From Gilliamella bombicola (GTDB taxonomy: Bacteria > Pseudomonadota > Gammaproteobacteria > Enterobacterales > Orbaceae): DNA of 64,000 nucleotides. Within the stretch, counting starts at the first letter, position 1. Each line of letters opens with the position of its first letter. Shown here piece by piece: positions 42,707-52,213 of the stretch. The notes under the pieces were generated by a model, which saw nothing but the letters and a program-made list of their open reading frames with translations, was not told the DNA's origin and did no database searches. The translations under genes and the position numbers were made by a program. The stretch is from NCBI RefSeq assembly GCF_900094945.1, contig NZ_FMAQ01000005.1, positions 58,402 through 122,401 of the forward strand. Direction: 5' to 3'.

Positions 42707-45229
42707 TTATTCCCCTAATATTACTTTACGTTCTTCTGCTGTAGCTGGTCGATGCTGATCGCGTTCAGGTACAATTTGCACATTCTCATCCCGTTTGCTG
42801 CTGTTAATAAAATGCGCAAATCGAATTTGTTTTGCATTATTTTCAACCGTTTCTTTCCATTCGCATACCATTAATTTACGTAAGCGTGCCATCTCACTTT
42901 CTAGCTCTGCATTAACACCTAACTTATCGTCTATAATAACGCTCCGTAAATAATCAATACCGCCTTCTAGATTTTCAAGCCAAACTGACGTTCGCTGTAA
43001 TTTATCTGCAGTGCGAATATAAAACATCAAAAAACGATCGATATATTGAATTAGTGTATTTTTATCGAGATCCGCAGCAAGTAAATCGGCGTGACGAGGC
43101 TTCATTCCCCCATTACCACACACATACAGATTCCACCCCTTTTCAGTGGCAATCACCCCAATATCTTTACCTTGCGCTTCGGCACATTCACGCGTACAAC
43201 CAGATACACCCAATTTAAATTTATGCGGTGCACGAATACCTTTATAGCGGTTTTCAAGTTCTACCCCTAATCCCACACTATCACCTACACCAAATCGACA
43301 CCAAGTACTACCCACACAGGTTTTCGCCATTCTTAACGCTTTGGCATAAGCATAACCACTTTCAAACCCTGCTTCTATTAGATCTTTCCAAATAGCAGGC
43401 AGATCATCTTTTTGTGCACCAAATAGACCAATACGCTGTGAGCCGGTAATTTTAGAATAGAGTTGATATTTTTTAGCGATTTGACCAATGGCAATTAATC
43501 CTTCTGGTGTAATTTCGCCACCTGCACTGCGGGGAATAACAGAATAAGTACCATTTTTTTGAATATTACCTAAGAAAATATCATTACTATCTTGCAAAGG
43601 AATTAAATTATCTTTAAGAATATAATCATTCCAACATGAGGCTAATAACGATCCAACTGTAGGTTTACAAACTTCACAACCGTAGCCATTACCATGTTTT
43701 TTAATCACTTCATCAAATGACTTTAAGCCCTCAACACGAATTAAATGATATAACTGTTGGCGCGAGTATTTAAAATGTTCACATAAAGCATCGCTAACCT
43801 CGATCCCTTGTTTAGCTAATTCCAAATTAAGAATTTGCGTAACTAATGGAATACAGCCACCACATCCAGTGCCCGCTTTAGTTTCTGCCTTAATGGCTGC
43901 AACTGTATGACAACCTGCATTAATCGCATGGATAATTTTTTCTTTAGTCACATCAAAACACGAACAAATTTGTGCTGAATCGGGAAGCGCATCAACCCCC
44001 ATAGCCGGCTTTGCACCTGCATGTGCTGGTAGTATCAACGTATCAGGGTGTTCGGGCAGATCCATATCATTAAGCATTAATTGTAATAAATTACTATAAT
44101 CCGACGTATCGCCGACCAATACCGCACCCAAGAGTTTTTTATTATCACCCGAAACAACTAATTTTTTATAAACGGGCGTTGTCTCATCTAAGTAAACATA
44201 ACTACGACTGCCCACAGTTTTCGCTTTAGCATCACCAATACTACCAACATCGACCCCCATCAGTTTTAGCTTGGCACTCATATCGGCGCCTTCAAATTTA
44301 TCAGCTTGCCCCATTAAATGGGCTAAGGCAATCTGAGCCATTCTATAGCCTGGTGCAACCAAACCAAAAACCTTGCTTTGCCAACAAGCACATTCGCCAA
44401 TAGCATAAATATCAGAATCTGATGTTTGACAATAATCATTAATCACAATCCCACCGCGTGGACCGATTTCTAACTCACACTCTTGAGCTAATTTATCGTT
44501 TGCTCTAATACCAGTTGAAAAAACAACAAAATCGACTTCAAGTGCAGAACCATCTGCAAATTGCATGATTTTACCTTCAGGGGAATGAATAATTTCTTGG
44601 GTATTTTTACTGGTGTGAACCCCGACTCCCATCTCCTCAATTTTACGACGTAATTGTTCTCCGCCTTGCACATCAAGCTGTTCAGCCATTAACACTGGAG
44701 CAAACTCAACCACATGCGTTTGCATACCTAAGTTTTTCAAAGCGCCCGCAGCTTCAAGCCCTAACAAGCCACCGCCCACAACAGCGCCTTTTTTACAACG
44801 CTTTGCACATTCCCGAATGGCATCAAGATCTTCTATCGTACGGTAAACAAAACAATCCGAACCATCAGCCCCTTTAATCGGCGGCACCCAAGGATAAGAT
44901 CCTGTCGCAATAATCAATTTATCATAAGCAACAATTCGCCCTTGTTGAGAATGCACCTCTTTACGCTGACGATTGATTAATATAGCCCGTTCATTAAGTA
45001 AAATATTAATATTATTCTCTTGGTATAATCCTTCACGAACCAGAGAAAGCGCTTCGGCAGTATGCCCAGAAAAATAAGAAGAAAGATGCACCCGATCATA
45101 GGCAAGACGTGGCTCTTCACAGAAAATAGTAATATTGAATTGATTGGACTGCTTTTTATCAATTAACTCTTCGACAAAACGATGCCCAACCATCCCATTA
45201 CCAATAATAACGAGATTGGTTTTACTCAT
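42707..45229 (-). CDS. nirB: NADH-dependent nitrite reductase large subunit NirB
   Basis: A 840-residue cytosolic enzyme that reduces nitrite to ammonia. Order: an FAD/NADH oxidoreductase (VIIGNGMVGHRFVEEL at the start), a BFD-like [2Fe-2S] domain (CSCFDV and TGCGGC, about 425-475), then the siroheme/4Fe-4S domain with TCVGSTWC and SGCTRECAEAQ. ATG 45229 is chosen because GGAG lies 6 bases before it; a TTG 12 bases earlier is in frame but less likely. It heads nirB-nirD-nirC-cysG. It is a high-iron protein and a plausible RyhB target. Confidence 0.97.
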   Translation of the reverse strand: MSKTNLVIIGNGMVGHRFVEELIDKKQSNQFNITIFCEEPRLAYDRVHLSSYFSGHTAEALSLVREGLYQENNINILLNERAILINRQRKEVHSQQGRIVAYDKLIIATGSYPWVPPIKGADGSDCFVYRTIEDLDAIRECAKRCKKGAVVGGGLLGLEAAGALKNLGMQTHVVEFAPVLMAEQLDVQGGEQLRRKIEEMGVGVHTSKNTQEIIHSPEGKIMQFADGSALEVDFVVFSTGIRANDKLAQECELEIGPRGGIVINDYCQTSDSDIYAIGECACWQSKVFGLVAPGYRMAQIALAHLMGQADKFEGADMSAKLKLMGVDVGSIGDAKAKTVGSRSYVYLDETTPVYKKLVVSGDNKKLLGAVLVGDTSDYSNLLQLMLNDMDLPEHPDTLILPAHAGAKPAMGVDALPDSAQICSCFDVTKEKIIHAINAGCHTVAAIKAETKAGTGCGGCIPLVTQILNLELAKQGIEVSDALCEHFKYSRQQLYHLIRVEGLKSFDEVIKKHGNGYGCEVCKPTVGSLLASCWNDYILKDNLIPLQDSNDIFLGNIQKNGTYSVIPRSAGGEITPEGLIAIGQIAKKYQLYSKITGSQRIGLFGAQKDDLPAIWKDLIEAGFESGYAYAKALRMAKTCVGSTWCRFGVGDSVGLGVELENRYKGIRAPHKFKLGVSGCTRECAEAQGKDIGVIATEKGWNLYVCGNGGMKPRHADLLAADLDKNTLIQYIDRFLMFYIRTADKLQRTSVWLENLEGGIDYLRSVIIDDKLGVNAELESEMARLRKLMVCEWKETVENNAKQIRFAHFINSSKRDENVQIVPERDQHRPATAEERKVILGE

Positions 45230-45485
45230 ACAAAACTCCAATTTTATTTTAATTTAATGATTTAATTTTATTTTGATAACATTGTATGAAACTTTGTACA
45301 GATTATAACTACCCTCAAGGATTACCACTTTAGTAGTAAAAGTGATTGTTGAAGTCATAATTTGAAGTTAAGGCTTGTTTAAAAATAGATAAAAATCAAA
45401 AATACCTATCAAAATACCCGACTTAATTACCCAGCAAATCAATAAAAACAGCTAAAAAAGTTGCCAACCATAATTAAATGTTTAT

Positions 45486-45505
45486 AATTAGCCGACTAAA
45501 TAAAT
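45486..45505 (+). promoter_or_regulatory. Putative MarR operator, copy 1
   Basis: This 20-base stretch (core TTAGCCGACTAAATAAAT) recurs at 46055-46074 with 18 of 20 bases identical. It lies 13 bp before the TTG start of the MarR-type gene and contains an imperfect palindrome around TAG...CTA. Two copies before the regulator and its target fit autoregulation. Confidence 0.6.
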
Positions 45506-45518
45506 TGAGTAATGATAA

Positions 45519-46016
45519 TTGAATTACAATTCTAGAAAGCTTCCTTCACGTGAAACCTTAGCGCGTGCACAAAGATTTAATAATGACATTGTTGAAGTTT
45601 CTGGTGTTGATCTGGTTTTAAGTTTAATCACAACCGCCGATCTCATTCGCGCAAATATCTATGCACAATTAGATAAAGATTACGGCGTTTCTGAGGGTAA
45701 ATTTGCCCTACTGATGTCACTGTATTCAGAAGGTGAAACCTGTGCCAGCGATCTTGCTTTGCGCATTGGCGTAACACCGGCGACGGTATCTGTCATGGTT
45801 AAACGCATGCTGGCATCTCCAGCGCCTTTAATCTCGATGACAAAAAGTGGTGAAGATGGTCGTTCTCGTCTAATCACCTTAACAGATGCAGGTGAAAGGC
45901 TGATTCAAGAGGCATTGCCTAACCACCTTAAATCAATTCGCGCTTTTGCGCAGGTGCTAAACTCGCAAGAACAAGAGTCTTTAATCGCGATGTTGCGCAA
46001 ATTATTACGAAAATAA
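45519..46016 (+). CDS. MarR-family transcriptional regulator
   Basis: A 165-residue winged-helix regulator with LALRIGVTPATVSVMVKRML (recognition helix, about 88-107) and the DGRSRLITLTDAG wing (about 118-130). The only in-frame start that keeps the whole domain is TTG at 45519, with GAG about 9 bases before it. It lies 56 bp upstream of an HlyD/ABC-2 export pair, and both genes have a near-identical putative operator just before them. I infer it represses itself and the exporter in response to a small toxic ligand. Confidence 0.88.
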   Translation: MNYNSRKLPSRETLARAQRFNNDIVEVSGVDLVLSLITTADLIRANIYAQLDKDYGVSEGKFALLMSLYSEGETCASDLALRIGVTPATVSVMVKRMLASPAPLISMTKSGEDGRSRLITLTDAGERLIQEALPNHLKSIRAFAQVLNSQEQESLIAMLRKLLRK

Positions 46017-46054
46017 CGGACTTTAATCATTAAAGTCATTCTTTTTACTTAAAT

Positions 46055-46074
46055 AGTTAGCTGACTAAATAAAT
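46055..46074 (+). promoter_or_regulatory. Putative MarR operator, copy 2
   Basis: The second copy of the repeated element, AGTTAGCTGACTAAATAAAT. Its first 14-base part (TAGTTAGCTGACTA) is almost palindromic. It ends at the first possible start of the HlyD-type gene, which supports ATG 46091 as the true start. Confidence 0.6.
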
Positions 46075-47203
46075 GGAAAATAAGCTATATATGAAAAAAA
46101 ATGTCAAAATTCCTGTTATCTTTTTACTTCTACTCATTTTTGGCTCATTTTTAATCTTTGTAGGTTCAAGAAATGATGCGGTATCTGTTGCCAAAAGCAT
46201 TAAATCTGGCGTATTAACAGCTGACGAAATTAATATTGCCTTTCAAAATGTCGGCGGAAAAGTCACCCAACGATTTGTGCAAGAGTCACAAATGGTTAAA
46301 AAAGGTGATCGGTTAATGCAATTAGAAGACATCGATACCAAGCTGGCTATCGATCGCTTACAAGCTTTAGTTGATAGCCAAAAAGCAGCAGTCAATCAAG
46401 AACAAGCCGCTATTGAAATTACGGAAAACGAAACTAACCTTTCAGAATTAACAACTTGGCGCAAAATTGAAGAAGTACAAGCCAATTTAGAAGCAGCAAA
46501 ATCTGCTCGCAATTTAGCGACAACTGAATTTGATCGCCAAACCCAATTACGCAAAACAGGTGGCAACTCACAGTCACAACTTGATAATGCACGTAATGCA
46601 TTTATTAATGCCAAAATGCAAGTTGTGCAAATTGAAAGCCAATTATCGACTTTAATGATTGGTGCAACACCAGAACAAATCAGCCAATTTGAACAAACAC
46701 AAAATGCAACCGGTATGACATTAAAGTCCATCTTAATTGCACGGCAAAAGCTCCAAAATCGCCAAAATCAATTAGCACAGCTTAAGGCACAACTTGCGCA
46801 AGGTGAAGCTGAATTAAAACAGTTACAACTCAATTATGAACGACTAACGTTAACAGCACCTGAAGATGGAAAAATATTAAAACTGATGTTTGAAGATGGC
46901 GAAATGGTACCCAACGGTGCACCAGCAGTATTGTTAGAGACTAACCGCAAATATATCGACATTTATGTGAATGAAAAAATGGTGAATGATTATCAACCTG
47001 ACACAACTATCACCGCTAATGTGATTGCGCTAAATAAAGAAGTAAAAGGTAAAGTCCGCTTTGCCACCGCTGCGCCATCATTTGCCGATTTACGTATGAC
47101 ACGAGAACGTGGTCAAGCCGATCTAACCTCTTATCAAGTTAGAATTTACATAGAATCGATTCCAAAACTATTAACCGGAATGACACTTGAGGTGGATCAA
47201 TGA
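46073..47203 (+). CDS. HlyD/EmrA-type membrane fusion protein
   Basis: A 376-residue periplasmic adaptor anchored by one N-terminal helix (about 14-30). A lipoyl-like half (ADEINIAFQNVGGKV) is followed by a long coiled coil (about 100-250) and the closing lipoyl/beta-barrel half (LTAPEDGKILKL). It resembles YhiI/YbhG adaptors. ATG 46091 (MKKNVK) is an alternative start and gives a better signal anchor. The stop overlaps the next gene by 4 bp. No outer-membrane channel is encoded next to it. Confidence 0.88.
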   Translation: MENKLYMKKNVKIPVIFLLLLIFGSFLIFVGSRNDAVSVAKSIKSGVLTADEINIAFQNVGGKVTQRFVQESQMVKKGDRLMQLEDIDTKLAIDRLQALVDSQKAAVNQEQAAIEITENETNLSELTTWRKIEEVQANLEAAKSARNLATTEFDRQTQLRKTGGNSQSQLDNARNAFINAKMQVVQIESQLSTLMIGATPEQISQFEQTQNATGMTLKSILIARQKLQNRQNQLAQLKAQLAQGEAELKQLQLNYERLTLTAPEDGKILKLMFEDGEMVPNGAPAVLLETNRKYIDIYVNEKMVNDYQPDTTITANVIALNKEVKGKVRFATAAPSFADLRMTRERGQADLTSYQVRIYIESIPKLLTGMTLEVDQ

Positions 47204-48360
47204 TGCAAAACATCATTAAATCTATGCTTGAAGAACTTGACGCCATGTTGTCAGGTCACTTTATCCCTTATTATAAAGTTTCGCTTGGCTTAGCGGCCAT
47301 TGTTTCGCTGGTGTTTTCTATTGTATTAAGTCATGGAGCCGTATTTGAAGGTAAAATTGCAGTGATTGACCTTGACGGCTCAAATTATTCGACGGAATTA
47401 ATTAGTAAAGTCAATACATCACCTTACATTGAAGTAACCGAGGTCATAAGATCGCCAGTAAACCCCATAACCTTAGTTTCACACGACCGTAATTTAGGTG
47501 TTTTATATATTCCTAAAGGCTTAGAAAAAAGCTTAAAAAAAGGCGAGCAAACCGTTCGCCTAGGTTATTTTGCTGATGACACCAATGATGCACAAAATGC
47601 CAAAGTACTACAAAGTCTTAATGAATATATTCCTGAATTAGGCGCCGAACTGAGTGTTGGTAAAATCGCCGCATTAGGGCTTGGTAAAGAAGGCATTGAA
47701 GCGACCTTATCACCCATGCAACTTAAAACACGCTACCTGTTTAATCCAGCGAGTTCATCGACAATTTCAACAATTATTTATTTTGTTTACTTTTTTTCAT
47801 CATTAACTTACGGGTTAACCTCATTAATGATTATTGGTCGATTAAAAGTAACCGGCATGTGGCAAATGGCCATAGAAAGAGGCTTCTTATCTTTATTAGC
47901 AAGAACAATTCCTTATGCGCTATTTTACACAACCGCATTAACCCTTATTACCGCTATACTGGTAATATTTGGACAACTGCGTTTTGAAGGTAACTATTTT
48001 GCTTTTGTACCAAGTGTATTTATGACAGGGCTTGCTTTTGGTTGGTTAGCCTTTTTACTTTCTTGGACAACAAAAAACCCGGGCGAAGGTGCGGGCCGAA
48101 TGATCTTCTTGGTTCCGCCGGGGTTTATTATGGGGGGATCAACAATGGCAGTGGGTATTATGCCAATTTGGACATACTACATTAGCCACGCATTTCCATT
48201 AGTTTGGTTATTTCGATTTTTCCGTGATTTTGCCATGCGAGGGCGTTCACTGATTGATATGTTAGCAACTTATGGGGCTTACATCATCTATTTAACGGTT
48301 ATTGCTTTTGTGGTAATGATGTTTGTTGAGCGAGTCAAAAAGACAGCTAATGCATCATAA
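47200..48360 (+). CDS. ABC-2 type exporter permease without adjacent ATPase
   Basis: A 386-residue ABC-2 permease (YhhJ/YbhR-like) with a helix at about 26-45, a large extracytoplasmic domain (about 50-185) and five C-terminal helices (from about 186 to 380). It overlaps the adaptor gene (ATGA). ABC-2 pumps need an ATPase, but none is encoded in this unit, which ends here. The ATPase must come from elsewhere, or the protein works differently. Confidence 0.85.
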   Translation: MMQNIIKSMLEELDAMLSGHFIPYYKVSLGLAAIVSLVFSIVLSHGAVFEGKIAVIDLDGSNYSTELISKVNTSPYIEVTEVIRSPVNPITLVSHDRNLGVLYIPKGLEKSLKKGEQTVRLGYFADDTNDAQNAKVLQSLNEYIPELGAELSVGKIAALGLGKEGIEATLSPMQLKTRYLFNPASSSTISTIIYFVYFFSSLTYGLTSLMIIGRLKVTGMWQMAIERGFLSLLARTIPYALFYTTALTLITAILVIFGQLRFEGNYFAFVPSVFMTGLAFGWLAFLLSWTTKNPGEGAGRMIFLVPPGFIMGGSTMAVGIMPIWTYYISHAFPLVWLFRFFRDFAMRGRSLIDMLATYGAYIIYLTVIAFVVMMFVERVKKTANAS

Positions 48361-48785
48361 TTATTAGTGGTTTTAGTTTCGAGCGTTTTAAGCATTATAA
48401 AAAATAACAATGCCTCGCTCGAAACAAAATAATCAATAAAATTATCTATATTAAAAAAAGCCTAATTCACTCATCATACTTAATTAAGCACAAAACCTAT
48501 TATGTTTCTATTCTAAACGACTGTAAATTTCAACTATCTTGCTCATAAAGGGGAAAATTTGTGAGCACCATCACTTATAGCATAAAATTTCATTTCTTTT
48601 ATTCTTATCAAGGATTATCTTTTTACAAAAAATAAAGAAAGCCGTTATTGCATAATCCAATTAAAACTCAAATACCGAAAATCAGTTTTTATTCTTATAA
48701 AAACATTGTGCAGACAACAATTACCATAAAAAAATTAAGCATTGCATCAATGAAATCATCATCTATATAATTCAGAGGAAAACAT
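48361..48785. other. 425-bp intergenic region with a long inverted repeat
   Basis: A perfect 10-bp inverted repeat (GTTTCGAGCG at 48376-48385, complement at 48416-48425) encloses a smaller stem (GCATT 48392-48396, AATGC 48409-48413). There is no T-run after it, so it may be a weak or factor-dependent terminator of the exporter unit. The rest is AT-rich with no convincing gene; the agp ribosome site (AGAGGA) lies at the right end. Confidence 0.6.
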
Positions 48786-50045
48786 ATGAAAAAAATAGTA
48801 TTAAAAGGGATATTCGGTTTAGCATGTATTGTATCATTTTCAACATATGCAGCAGATAGCCATGATGATTACACTTTAGAGCAAGTTGTGGTTTTTAGTC
48901 GCCATGGTTTACGTGCTCCGTTAGCTAGTCCAACAAGTACTCTAGGAAAAATCACCCCCAATCAATGGCCACAGTGGGATACGCCAGCCAGTTATTTAAC
49001 GACACGAGGAGGAGCATTAGAAAGCTATTTTGGCCACTATTTTAGTCAGTGGTTAGCCGATAATAAATTATTAACCGCCGATAACTGTCCAAACGAAAAA
49101 GATGTTTATATTTATACTAATAGTCTTCAACGAACTATTGCAACAGGTCAGTTTTTTATTGTCGGTGCCTTCCCCGGATGTATTTTACCTATCGTTCATA
49201 AAGAAAAACTTGGTCAAATGGATCCCTTATTTTCCCCTGTAATTAGAGATGACAGTGTTGAATTTAAGCAGGCTGCTATTGCTTCAATTAACCAAAATGC
49301 GGATGTAAATGGTATTACAGGTTTAAATAAAAAACTTAACAACGCATATCAAAATATGGCTAAGATAATTGATTATCAAAAATCAACTAATTGCATAACT
49401 GACAAACAGTGCGACTTTATTGATTTACCAACAGAATTAATAATAGAAAAAGGAAAAGAACCAGGCATTACTGGACCACTGCGTACCGGCACATCAATTG
49501 CTGACGCCTTCATTTTACAATATTATGAAGGAACACCTTTAAAAAAGATTGCTTGGGGTAAAATAAAAGATGAGCAACAGTTAAAACAACTTGTTGCTAT
49601 TAAAGAGCATTATAATACCGTACTATTTGGCTCACCTACCGTGGCAAAACATGTTTCTGCAAATTTAGTGAATTATATTAATCACGCTTTTACTGACAAT
49701 GGAGACACAGCTAAATTCACTCTTTTAGTGGGGCACGATTCCAATGTTGCTTCATTATTTTCCGCTATGCAAATTCAATCCTATAACTTGCCTAATCAAT
49801 TTGAAACCACACCGATCGGAGGTAAAGTCGTATTTGAAAAATGGCGCGACAATCGTAGTGGTGAGAATTTAATGAAAATAGAATACTTTTACCAATCCAC
49901 TGAACAAATTCGCAATTTATCACCATTAAATCGTAATAATCCACCACAAAAAGTTACGCTAATCATGACAAACTGCCCAACTAATGCGAAGGGGTTCTGT
50001 TCTTTTTCAACGTTTAAACAGGTAATGGGAGATATCATTAAATAA
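48786..50045 (+). CDS. agp: Periplasmic glucose-1-phosphatase
   Basis: A 419-residue histidine acid phosphatase that aligns along its length with E. coli Agp (413). It has a signal peptide (to about residue 22, YAA), the catalytic SRHGLRAP (38-45, His40) and the acid motif GHDSN near 317, with TNSLQRTIATGQFF between. It releases phosphate and glucose from glucose-1-phosphate and related sugars, possibly phytate. E. coli Agp has RHN in place of RHG here. It is a single gene with a good ribosome site. Confidence 0.94.
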   Translation: MKKIVLKGIFGLACIVSFSTYAADSHDDYTLEQVVVFSRHGLRAPLASPTSTLGKITPNQWPQWDTPASYLTTRGGALESYFGHYFSQWLADNKLLTADNCPNEKDVYIYTNSLQRTIATGQFFIVGAFPGCILPIVHKEKLGQMDPLFSPVIRDDSVEFKQAAIASINQNADVNGITGLNKKLNNAYQNMAKIIDYQKSTNCITDKQCDFIDLPTELIIEKGKEPGITGPLRTGTSIADAFILQYYEGTPLKKIAWGKIKDEQQLKQLVAIKEHYNTVLFGSPTVAKHVSANLVNYINHAFTDNGDTAKFTLLVGHDSNVASLFSAMQIQSYNLPNQFETTPIGGKVVFEKWRDNRSGENLMKIEYFYQSTEQIRNLSPLNRNNPPQKVTLIMTNCPTNAKGFCSFSTFKQVMGDIIK

Positions 50046-50130
50046 ACAATAAATCATTCATAGTAAGCCGTATTTGATTATGATTTCAATACTTATGAAT
50101 AATTAAATTGCCGTCACTTAACACATTTCA

Positions 50131-50153
50131 ACCAGCAGAGATCACCTGCTGGT
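50131..50153. terminator. Terminator-like hairpin between agp and gatY
   Basis: A perfect 8-bp stem (ACCAGCAG/CTGCTGGT) with a 7-base loop lies between two convergent genes. The flanks are AT-rich but there is no long T-run. Confidence 0.65.
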
Positions 50154-50206
50154 AATTAATTTATTAACGTTTCTGCTAATTCAAAACAACGCCTTAATCT
50201 TTCATA

Positions 50207-51061
50207 TTATAATTTACCTGCACTACCGCAAATGCGAATTTTATCTTCAACAATTTTTTTCATGGCGGCTTTTGCCGGCTGCATATAGTGCCTAGGATCG
50301 TTGGCGTCAGGATGGAGTTTAAAATCTTGTTTTAAAGCATCTGAAAAAGCAATTTTTAATTCGGTTGCCACATTCACTTTACAAATGCCCAAAGAAATTG
50401 ACTGCTTAACCATTTGTTCAGGAATACCGGATGCACCATGTAAGACTAAAGGAATATCAACTTTATTGCGGATTTTTGCTAAACGATCAAAATCCAGTTT
50501 TGGCTCACCTTTATATAGGCCATGTGCTGAACCGATTGCCACCGCTAAAGAGTCAATCCGAGTTCGTTCAACATATTCTTTAGCGGCATCGGGATCAGTA
50601 AAAGCGCTATCTTTATGATCGACAATAAGATCATCTTCTTGCCCGCCTAATCGACCTAGTTCGGCTTCAACACTGGCATTATATTTATGACTAAAAGCAA
50701 CCATTTTACTAACTATGTCAATGTTTTCTTCAAAGGGGTGATGCGAAGCATCAATCATAATTGAGCGAATTCCTGCCTCTATTTTTGTTTGAATATCACT
50801 GATATTTTCATGATGATCCAAATGTAATGCAAAAGGAAAATGGTGAATGCTTGCTGCTGTTTTACAAATACTGATTAAATACTGTATTCCTGCGTAACTA
50901 TAAGTTGCTGGCGTTGCTGCAAGTATCACGGGGGATTGCATCTGTTTAGCTGTATCAATAACAACTTGGATGGTTTCAAGGTTGTGTATATTAAATGCAG
51001 GTACAGCATAACATTCACGTTGAGCTTTTTTTAACATCTCTTGACTAGAAATAAGATACAT
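50207..51061 (-). CDS. gatY: Class II tagatose-1,6-bisphosphate aldolase (GatY/KbaY-like)
   Basis: A 284-residue class II aldolase (GatY and KbaY are 284-286). It has LHLDHHE (79-85) with the catalytic Asp and a zinc His, [19 protein letters not shown], and [11 protein letters not shown]. It splits tagatose-1,6-bisphosphate into glyceraldehyde-3-phosphate and dihydroxyacetone phosphate. In E. coli GatY needs GatZ for stability, but no gatZ is present here. It lies 21 bp after the PfkB-type kinase. Confidence 0.9.
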   Translation of the reverse strand: MYLISSQEMLKKAQRECYAVPAFNIHNLETIQVVIDTAKQMQSPVILAATPATYSYAGIQYLISICKTAASIHHFPFALHLDHHENISDIQTKIEAGIRSIMIDASHHPFEENIDIVSKMVAFSHKYNASVEAELGRLGGQEDDLIVDHKDSAFTDPDAAKEYVERTRIDSLAVAIGSAHGLYKGEPKLDFDRLAKIRNKVDIPLVLHGASGIPEQMVKQSISLGICKVNVATELKIAFSDALKQDFKLHPDANDPRHYMQPAKAAMKKIVEDKIRICGSAGKL

Positions 51062-51082
51062 AATTTAATCCTCATTAATCTG

Positions 51083-52027
51083 TTATTTTGCAATGATCTT
51101 TGTGACTTTAACTTGTTGATAATACTTGTCATAATTACCCATATTGACAAAACCGGTCTGCGATTCCATTGCATTTAGCATTCCCATAGTCATCGCACGT
51201 TTAAGCATTACCTCTACAGTTTCATTTTCATGGATGCTGACAGCAAGCCCAGATAACGTAACATCCCCCGATCCAACAGGATTCACCACGTTAATTTTAG
51301 GAATTGAAACTTGGTAATAGTTGTGATGACAACGAGCAAAAGCGCCATTTTTACCTAATGAGATGATGATAAAAGCAATATCATTCAATAAAGGATGATT
51401 GATGGCTTTAACTAATGAAGTTACATCATTTGGATCGATATCCATTTGAATAATCTGCTGTAGTTCATCTTTATTGGGTTTGATTAAAAAAGGTTTATTT
51501 TTAGACACGAGCGTTTCCAATAACATTTTACCCGATGAGTCTAGCAATACTGGGATCTGATACTTATTTGCCTTTTCAATTAATTGAGTATAAAAATCAA
51601 CTGGAAACCCTTGTGGCAATGACCCTGAAATAGTAATAACCTGAGCTTGGCTAAGCAAATTCTGGTAGTGTTCCAGAAAAACACTGACATCATAACTATC
51701 TAATACAGGCCCTGACTCTAGGATTTCAGTTTGATTTCCCTCATGTAAAATGGCAATACAGTTTCTTGATTCATGTTGAGTGATATAAAAGTTGTAATTG
51801 ATATTATCTTTATCTAATTGTTTTTGAATGTACTCGCCAGTCGTTCCACCAATAATTCCTGATGCAAGAACGGGAATACCTGAGTATTTAATGCCTCGAG
51901 TTACATTAAGCCCTTTACCTCCTGCGGTTTTTTTTACCTCTGAGACTCGATTAATATCATTAATCACAAACTTATTTAATGGATACGATATATCCACCGA
52001 AGGGTTCATCGTAATTGTTAATATCAT
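51083..52027 (-). CDS. PfkB-family hexose-phosphate kinase (tagatose-6-phosphate kinase-like)
   Basis: A 314-residue LacC/FruK-type kinase. It has the N-terminal MNPSVDISY, the sugar-binding GGKGLNVTRG (37-46) and the C-terminal NPVGSGDVTLSG with the catalytic Asp near 255. From its place before gatY, its substrate is most likely tagatose-6-phosphate from GatD. A 1-phosphofructokinase is the alternative. Its own ribosome site (GGTGAG) and the 186-bp gap upstream suggest an internal promoter. Confidence 0.88.
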   Translation of the reverse strand: MILTITMNPSVDISYPLNKFVINDINRVSEVKKTAGGKGLNVTRGIKYSGIPVLASGIIGGTTGEYIQKQLDKDNINYNFYITQHESRNCIAILHEGNQTEILESGPVLDSYDVSVFLEHYQNLLSQAQVITISGSLPQGFPVDFYTQLIEKANKYQIPVLLDSSGKMLLETLVSKNKPFLIKPNKDELQQIIQMDIDPNDVTSLVKAINHPLLNDIAFIIISLGKNGAFARCHHNYYQVSIPKINVVNPVGSGDVTLSGLAVSIHENETVEVMLKRAMTMGMLNAMESQTGFVNMGNYDKYYQQVKVTKIIAK

Positions 52028-52213
52028 ATTCTCACCTACGCATTCATATCGTTGTGAGAAATAACAAGCTTAAATGATCAATATCATTAAATCGACTTGG
52101 CTAGAAAAAAACGATTTTATTGTTCACATTTATAAAAACTAACCATTTAATTATTATAAATATTTATTGACCAATTAAGCATATTAAAAAGTACACTATT
52201 GTAAACACAAATA

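Noticed and set aside
45242..45518. FNR or NarL sites before nirB
   Set aside because: I looked for TTGAT-n4-ATCAA and paired NarL heptamers. Only an imperfect inverted element (TACCCTCAAGGATTA, about 45312-45326) was seen, with wrong spacing, so no site is claimed.
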